Assembly: GCF_021869535.1 (NCBI RefSeq)
Contig: NW_026262690.1
Span: 68,937,995-69,001,994, forward strand
Source of the DNA: Mytilus californianus
Taxonomy: Eukaryota > Mollusca > Bivalvia > Mytilida > Mytilidae
Reading direction: 5' to 3'
DNA: 64,000 bases
In this document: in pieces, positions 57,647-64,000 of the stretch
Numbering within the stretch: the stretch's first letter is position 1
Layout of the letters: every line of letters begins with the position of its first letter
Notes under the pieces: model-generated
What the model saw: the letters and a program-made list of their open reading frames with translations, nothing else
Told to the model about the DNA's origin: nothing
Database searches by the model: none
Translations under genes and position numbers: made by a program

Positions 57647-58279
57647 CAATATGATATAAATAGAATCATTCTTCAACTTGTAATTGTTTTAGTCTAACGA
57701 ATGGACAGCATAATTATGATTGATAAGTTCAAGCATAAATTAATAATTGCAATGCCATTAACCATATTTAAGTATTTCAACATTCAATAAATATAGTTTC
57801 AGTTTATGGCAAATTTTATCAAAATGAATTTACTTTTGTTCTGCATCTTTGGCAGTCTATTTGGTTCAAACTGAAATTTGTAGTATGCAATCTTTCCTTT
57901 ATTCAAGATTAAATATTTTTAGAAGGCATGTTCGAAATCACAGGACATTTGAGAAACTGTCAAAACACGGGTTGCCCTTATTTGGACACACATTGCACTA
58001 AATCTTGAGGGGAATAATATTTTAAAAATATTTCATAAAATTTAAGTACGTCATGAATTTGTTCACACAATATTAATTCATTATTGGTTTTAAGAGTTTA
58101 CCAAAGTGAAACCAAAAGTCTGGGTGTGTGGATACACTGTACTGCACCAAATATATCGAACTTTCTTCTTTTTTTCAATTAATTATTTACTGTGTCATTT
58201 CAATTTAATCTTTCACTAAATATATACTGTACTTATTATTATGAATTGTTATTTAACACTTTGGCACCCATTTAGTCAA

Positions 58280-58956
58280 TTTGGTACAAATGAGGGTCTG
58301 ATCGCCTTGATTCACATTCACCCTAGTACCTGTTCGCCTTAATAAAATTGAGAATGGAAATGGGGAATGTGTCAGAGAGACAACAACCTGACCAAAGAGC
58401 AGAAAACAATACCTGTTCGCCCTGACACCCCTTCGCCTTGGGTCTGTTTGCCCTGTTTTTTATTTTATTTTGTTATCTTGTTGTTTAATGTCAATTATTT
58501 GAATAAAGTATGTTAAAGTTTGTCATTAGTCATTTGCATCACACACCAGTTATGTCCTATTACAATATTTGAAAAAGCACTGAATTGAAATATTCTATGT
58601 AAAAACAAATATTAAAAGGACACAATCACACAGCCATTCACTCTACATTTCTACACCATGATTTACTAAATAAAAGACCTCATAATTATACCATTCTAAA
58701 TTAAAATCAAAAGTCATTAAAAGAAATTCTAAATAAAACATTTGTATCAATGAAGCCAATTATGCTCCAAAACAAACCATTAATTTTTAAATATTTCCAT
58801 GTTTTTTTCATGACTTTTCAGAAATATGTATTTTCTTTAATATTTACCTTATACACATCTGAATAAGTTTATAAAACCTTAATTAATACCATTAATATTT
58901 ATTATGTTTTAAATAAAAGAAGGGTGAAAACGGACCCAGGGCGAACCATTTGGTAC
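58280..58956. mobile_element. Probable non-autonomous transposon with 8-bp target duplication (TTTGGTAC)
   Basis: TTTGGTAC at 58280-58287 and 58949-58956 flank 661 bp. TTCGCC-type motifs cluster near the left end ('cctgttcgcc', 'ccttcgcctt') and appear inverted at the right end ('gggcgaacc'). Removing the insert joins 'tttagtcaatttggtac' to 'ctagtcaacttggcacc', two similar host units, which supports the insertion. Terminal inverted repeats are weak. A piece of the 5347-5905 repeat family is inside (58344-58415). Confidence 0.6.
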
Positions 58957-60002
58957 CTAGTCAACTTGGCACCTGATGTGGTTATTTTAGCACCCATGTT
59001 TAACATGATTTTTTGCAAGTAATATATTCTAATTATCAATTTTTTTCTGAGTGATTGAAAATGTTGTTATAACTTATAAGTGGTATTAATAAGTACTAAA
59101 GAATTTTCTCTCCAGATGTTTTTTTAACTTCAACTACAGACCTGCATTACTAATAGAGAAAAATGAGATAAACAATGAACAATAGAGAAATTGAGGAAAA
59201 AATAAAAAATAGAGGATAATTTGGTGCTAAGATAAAGAATAAATTAATGTTGGATCGCAGAAGTCAGTGTATTTAACATGTCAGATGAACAAATACTGTA
59301 AATTTAGAAAAAAAGTAATATTTTTATTAGTTTGAAAAAAGTGACAGAAGAAATATCTCAATTATCAACATGCAGGTATAAATATTTCATAATATATCTA
59401 TTGGTTATTATACCCCACTAAAATGTTCTATAGGGTATAATCTTTTTGACCTGTTGGTCAGTCCTGTTATAGTCATCACAACTCCTCTGAAACCACACAA
59501 TAAGGACATAATATGAAGATGTGCAAAAGAAACTTTTATCAATTGACTTATGAGTTAGGAGTCTTTGAACTCTAATAGGAATCTGGTAAGATTTGTTTGC
59601 CCATTGACAATGTGGGGCATTGGGTATGTAAGCATGCTCACAAAGGTTTTTTAATACTTCAACTTTGGAATTTGAACCACAATTATTAATCTTGTACATA
59701 ACCCATTGTTGGATCTTCATAATAATAGATAGTTTGGGATTGACAAAATTTGAGCAAGAGTAACTTCCCTTTTGTTGCCATGATGGAGGTCAAGTGCAGA
59801 AATTCCTTCATATCAAATTTTTCAATTTGATAAGTAAAATAAGAAAATCAAAGTATTCTCCAAAAAGGCGCCCCAGGGAAATAACTCCAAACTCAAAATG
59901 TGTCATTCAAAACATATTTATAAATGCTTGATCATACCAACTAACTACATTTGTACACCAGATAACACTTTGATTAATTTAATACTTCCACATGGTCCAT
60001 TA
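58957..60002. other. COPS9 intron 1, remaining part
   Basis: 'ttataccccactaaaatgtt' at 59409 resembles the start of a further bivalve repeat. The minus-strand frame 59418-59720 lies across it and is not supported as a gene. Confidence 0.4.
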
Positions 60003-60011
60003 TTCTTTTAG

Positions 60012-60084
60012 GCTGGAGGTTCTAGCGCTCTACTAATGGATTTGGCAGCCAATGAGAAATCTGTCCATGCTGACTTCTATAATG
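60012..60084 (+). CDS. COPS9: COP9 signalosome subunit 9, exon 2
   Basis: Encodes [20 protein letters not shown] then DFYN and one base of the next codon. Acceptor TTTTAG; donor AATG|GTAATA, phase 1. It is nearly identical to the conserved COPS9 centre ([15 protein letters not shown]). The final acidic stretch expected after this (FEDLF and an Asp run, ~10 residues) is not found up to 64000, so the last exon is probably beyond the window. Confidence 0.92.
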
Positions 60085-61007
60085 GTAATATTCAATTTGT
60101 ATTACATGTACTATTCCTTATTTAACATTGATAGGAAAAAGATGCTAGTTCCATCACATGGTGTTACATGTATATACATGTAGTTTTATGTTTTAATCTG
60201 CAACATGCATGTATCATGCATACATGTGTATGATAAGATAAATTTTATTTCCAATAGAGGACCCATTATCATGATTATGGGCAAAATCAGTACAATGATT
60301 AGCACATTAAACATTTATAATATCAAAAAGGACACTCAACCAAATAACTATCTTTATGAAAAATTAAGCACTTTACAATATATATACACAAATGTTCAAA
60401 GTATCTAGTCCTCCTCGTGGCTGATGCACATGGACAAAATTACTAAAAAGTTTTAAGTTATCTAAATGTATGTATTGCTGCTTGTCATCTTGACAAATTT
60501 TAAATCACCTTGACAATCTAATGGTGTATGCTAGTCTTGAATTTTGAAGGTCGTTGATCATGATTTGACAGTCAACAATAAAATTTTTAATCAAAATATA
60601 TGCTACTTCTCTTTGCATGCAGCACTTATGGTAACGAGCCAAGATTGGTTGGTTCAAATTCAGAATTAGGTTTTTGAATGAAGTATTGTTCCACTACAGA
60701 CAGTTTAGTTAACAGCTAGTGCAAAATATTTGTAAATAAACATTTTGCTCACTTGATTTCTTTACAGTGAAGGGGGTCATATTCTTATCACATTTCTATG
60801 TCCTTGTTCTGGATATGGTTTTAAGATTGCCCAAATCTAATAAACATCCATCCATACTTGTATGATTTGTTTCTTAATCCACTTTCAGTTTCATATAAGA
60901 ACCATTTACTAGTAATATGTTACAGTAAATAATACATATTATATGGTGAACTAATTGTCAGATATTTGATTTCATATACTTTTGCATATCAAAAATTGGC
61001 AGATTTT
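60085..61007 (+). other. COPS9 intron 2, proximal part, no recognised repeat
   Basis: AT-rich with several 'acatgtatatacatg' motifs at 60160-60240. No third COPS9 exon seen. Confidence 0.4.
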
Positions 61008-61406
61008 TAGCTCACCTGGCCTAAAAGGCCAAGTGAGGTTTTCTCATCACTTGGCGTCTGTTGTTGTCGTTTTCGTTAACTTTTACAAAAGTTTTCTCCA
61101 TTGAAATTACTGGGCCAAATTTAAGAGACTTGGCCACAATCATCATTTGGGTATCTAGTTTCAAAAAAATGGGTCCATTGACCAAGCCTGCCAACCAACA
61201 TGGCTGACATGGCTAAAAATAGAACACAAGGGTAAAATGCAAGTTTGGTCTATTATCTTAAAAACTGCTATTAATAGAGAAAATCTGAAAAAGGCAGAGT
61301 TGTTCAAAATGATGAGATCTACCTATTGACTGTTTTTTTCAATACTGTCAGACGATTTCTTATAGGAGTTATTGCCCTTAAATGACAAATTTTACCGTTT
61401 TTTTTT
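61008..61406 (-). repeat. Pearl-like repeat, family D, copy 5 (partial)
   Basis: Tail at the left (TTTTTAGCTCACCTGGCC then a hairpin with GGCCAAGTGAG), followed by one to two cores. It is cut at 61406 by the terminus of copy 6. Confidence 0.7.
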
Positions 61407-61569
61407 AGCTCACCTGGCCTGCAGGGCCAAGTGAGCTTTTCTCATCACTTGGCGTCCGTCGTCGTCTACCTTCATTAACTTTTACAAAAATCTTCTCCTC
61501 TGAAACTACTGGGCCAAATTTAACCAAACTTGGCCACAATCATCATTGGGGTATCTAGTTTAAAAAATT

Positions 61570-62582
61570 CGTAAGGGTTCCGCGGAACCCAGTGTCTCGC
61601 CTACTTTTTCTGTTAATCGCAGGCGCAACAAAAATGAGGAAGTAAATCAATAAAAATATTCCTCTTGATACTATCTTTTGATTGTAAGAAGCTTCTGTCC
61701 AAGTTTGGTAAAAATCCAGGATAGTTTATGAATCTAATAAATGTTTAAAAACTTTAACTGCAGACTGAATGTAATGTTAACTGGAAAAAAACAAAATTTC
61801 CTTCTAGATACTAGCATTTGATCATAAACAAGCTTCTGTCCACGTTTGGTACAAATCCAAAATAGTATAAGAAAGTTATTAAAATTTTAAAAACTTTAAC
61901 CACAGAGTGAATGTGTTGTTTCCTGGCAGAAAATCTAAGTCCATTAAAAGTAAAATACGGAAAAAATGGATTTATTTTTTTACAAAATTTTCTTCTAGAT
62001 ACTAGCTTTAGATCATAAACAAGCTTCTGTCCAAGTTTGGTACAAATCCAAAATAGTAAAAGAAAGTTATTAAAATTTTAAAAACTTTGACCGCAGAGCG
62101 AATGTGTTGTTTCCTGGCAGAAAATCTAAGTCCATTTAAAAGTAAAATAAGAAAAAAATGGATTTTTTTTTTTACAAAATTTACTTCTGGATACTATCTT
62201 ATGATCATAAACAAGCTTCTGTCCAAGTTTGGTAGAAACCCAGGATAGTTTAAGAAAGTTATTAAAATTTTAAAAACTTTAACCACAGAGTGAATGTAAT
62301 ATCCCGGCAGAAAAACTAAGTCCATTTATAAGTAAAATACGGAAAAAATGGAATTTTATTTTTACAAAATTTACTCTGGATACTATCTTATGATCATAAA
62401 CAAGCTTCTGTCAAAGTTTGGTAGAAATCCAGGATAGTTTAAGAAAGTTATTAAAATTTCAAAAACTTTAACCACAGAGTGAATATTTGTGGACGCCGCC
62501 GCCGCCGACGACGACGACGCCGCCGACGGAATGTAGGATCGCTATGTCTCGCTTTTTCGACTAAAGTCGAAGGCTCGACAAA
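61570..62582 (+). mobile_element. Pearl-like element, family E, copy 2 (nested)
   Basis: The left end has the perfect palindrome GGGTTCCGCGGAACCC (61576-61591) and then TGTCTCGCC. Five cores with 'catcataaacaagcttctgt'-type sequence at ~185-194-bp spacing (the first spacing is shorter) are followed by a (GCC/GAC)n tract at 62492-62527. The tail hairpin is TTCGACTAAAGTCGAA and then GGCTCGACAAAAA. It interrupts the family D unit between 'gtatctagttt' and the 'cagcctgcca' segment. Confidence 0.75.
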
Positions 62583-62792
62583 AATGTGTCCGATGACCCA
62601 GCCTGCCATCCAAGATGGCTGACATGGCTAAAAATAGAATATAGAGGTAAAATGCAAGTTTTGTCTATTATTTTGAAAACCATTATAAAAAGAGAAAATC
62701 TGACAAGGCAAAAATGTTTAGAATGTTGAGCTCTACCTATTGTCCATATACGTCAAAACTGTTAGACAACTTCTTAAAGGGAGTTATTGCCC

Positions 62793-63257
62793 TTAAGGTG
62801 TAATACCACCATTGATTTTCCCCTATTAGTCTTTGTTAAATTTGCACTTTTCAAAAAATTGTGCAGAATTTATCTTTGTTTCAAATAAAGAAATACTTGG
62901 CATGAGTAAAGTTTTATCCTGTCCAGTACTATAGACGAAATTTTACATAACATTTCATTGCATATAAGAAAATAACCATCACTGGAAATCAAATTTTCAC
63001 CTCTTTTTTAACTGTGTACAAGCTTTAGTAACCATGTAACCTCAAGTTTCCAAAATATTCTATAGAGACACCAAATAAAAATATAATGGTGCTTAGAAAC
63101 ACCCAAGATATATGTTTATGACCCAGAAATTTTTTACTGCAATGAAATGTAGGATTAATTTCCTACAACTGTCAAATTCAAGGGAATATTTTTTTTCGAC
63201 CCTTTTTCGTATGCATCGGGATGTGATGTACTATTATTTGGTGATATTACACCTTAA
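62793..63257. mobile_element. MITE with TTAA target duplication
   Basis: TTAA at 62793-62796 and 63254-63257 flank 457 bp starting GGTGTAATACCACCA and ending TGGTGATATTACACC (inverted complements, one mismatch). The undisturbed target 'gcccttaaatgacaaatttt' is present in family D at 61376. TTAA duplication is typical of piggyBac and Kolobok superfamilies; the GG start fits Kolobok better. No transposase. Confidence 0.93.
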
Positions 63258-63277
63258 ATGACAAATTTTACCATTTT

Positions 63278-63500
63278 TATACCACCAGTCGTATATTGGT
63301 ATCACGTCATTGTCGTCCGAAGACATTTGGTTTCCGGACAATAACTTTAGTATTAGTAAATAGAAATCTATGAAATTTAAACATAAGATTTATAACCACA
63401 AAAGGAAGGTTGGGATTGATTTTGGGGGTTATGGTCCCAACAGTTTAGGAATAAGGGGCCAAAAAGGGGCCCAAATAAGCATTTTTCTAGTTTCCAATCA
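63278..63500 (-). repeat. Pearl-like repeat, family B, reversed fragment
   Basis: Minus strand reads one core ('gggattgattttgggggtta' on the plus strand) and then 'cttcggacgacaatgacgtg', ending in 'tataaaaatgg'. The tail arms are degraded. The frame 63370-63576 is core-derived. Confidence 0.7.
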
Positions 63501-64000
63501 GCAAGACAAGATCTACAAACAAGTCCACATGGTGGAAATCGTCAGACAACTTCTTATTGGAGTTATTGCCCCTTAATGATGATTTTTTTCAATTTATTGT
63601 GTTTTTGTCTAATATCTGGAAAAATAATAGATAGATGGCAACTCAGATAAGCAATAATGATCTGACAGCAAGACAAGATCTACAAATAAGTCAAAAAGCC
63701 AAAATTGTCAGTTGACTCCTTTTAGGAGTTGTTGCTCATTAATGACGATTTTTACCAATATTTTAATATTTTACGTTTTTGCCTACTATCTTGAAAACTA
63801 TAAACGATAGACACTATAAATAGCTAAAATGATCAGCAAGACAAGATCTACAAATAATTCACCCTTTGCTGAAATCATGGGTTTACTCTTAATAGGAATG
63901 ATTGCCTTAAATGATCATTTTTTTACTGTTTTTTTTTTTTGTGTGTTTTGGGCAAAAACTAAAGAAAATAGAAACTGTAAACAGAAAAAATTATCAGCAA

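Larger units (their letters stand above)
56243..60011 (+). other. COPS9 intron 1
   Basis: 3.8-kb intron with donor GTAATA and acceptor TTCTTTTAG (60003-60011). It contains a ~55-bp minisatellite, the second MITE copy and an 8-bp-TSD element, annotated separately. Confidence 0.85.
61407..64000 (-). mobile_element. Pearl-like element, family D, copy 6, host of three insertions
   Basis: The left terminus is TAGCTCACCTGGCC with a hairpin partner GGCCAAGTGAGCT. Cores continue past the window end ('gacaagatctacaaataa' at 63672 and 63838). It is interrupted by a family E element (61570-62582), a TTAA transposon (62793-63257) and a reversed family B fragment (63278-63500). The head is not reached. 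Confidence 0.75.

Noticed and set aside
59418..59720. 100-residue minus-strand frame
   Set aside because: Falls in COPS9 intron 1 next to a repeat-like start ('ttataccccactaaaatg'); no recognisable domain or splice support.
60530..60570. Candidate third COPS9 exon ('gaattttgaaggtcgttgat')
   Set aside because: The frame does not give the expected acidic FEDLF/Asp-run end and no acceptor precedes it.

Overview
Eukaryotic nuclear DNA, most probably from a bivalve mollusc of the mussel type. Reasons: AT-rich sequence, spliced genes with GT..AG introns, and dense interspersed repeats of the kind I associate with bivalve genomes (tRNA-derived SINEs ending in CAATCAATCAAT, pearl-like elements with ~160-bp tandem cores, 'GGGAGATAACTC' motifs). 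The species assignment is inference; no database was searched.

Three protein-coding genes can be supported. (1) 1179-2767, plus strand: a two-exon gene for a 382-residue secreted or ER-targeted NAD(P)-binding epimerase/dehydratase-like (extended SDR) protein. (2) 30637-55675, minus strand: a complete eight-coding-exon LAMP gene (lysosome-associated membrane glycoprotein). It encodes 482 residues: signal peptide, LAMP domain, Pro/Thr-rich hinge, LAMP domain, one transmembrane helix and a GYEQV lysosomal sorting tail. All splice junctions join in frame. Its first coding intron (~13 kb) is packed with mobile elements. (3) From 56171, plus strand: the first two coding exons of COPS9 (COP9 signalosome subunit 9), with the last exon outside the window or unrecognised. 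LAMP and COPS9 are divergent, with start codons 495 bp apart, and the shared upstream region holds an M-box/CLEAR-like palindrome.

Layout: 1-900 repeats; 1.2-2.8 kb SDR gene; 3-8.6 kb dispersed repeats and MITEs; 8.6-10.3 kb decayed DIRS-type retroelement (reverse transcriptase, RNase H remnant, tyrosine recombinase); 10.8-27 kb pearl-like elements, SINEs, palindromes and TIR transposons; 27-30.6 kb AT-rich 3' flank of LAMP; 30.6-55.7 kb LAMP; 56-64 kb COPS9 with repeat-laden introns and a nest of transposons at 61-64 kb.

The most interesting non-genic signal is a set of at least five pearl-like (putatively Helentron-associated, non-autonomous rolling-circle) families. Each has ~150-190-bp tandem cores, a short (ACGG)n or (GAC)n tract in most copies, and a 3' hairpin followed by an A-rich end. 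In each family one hairpin arm is repeated at the 5' head, and the head and hairpin change together between families. Several TIR transposons have identifiable target-site duplications (TTAA, 7-8 bp and 10 bp), and several carry clustered short subterminal motifs.
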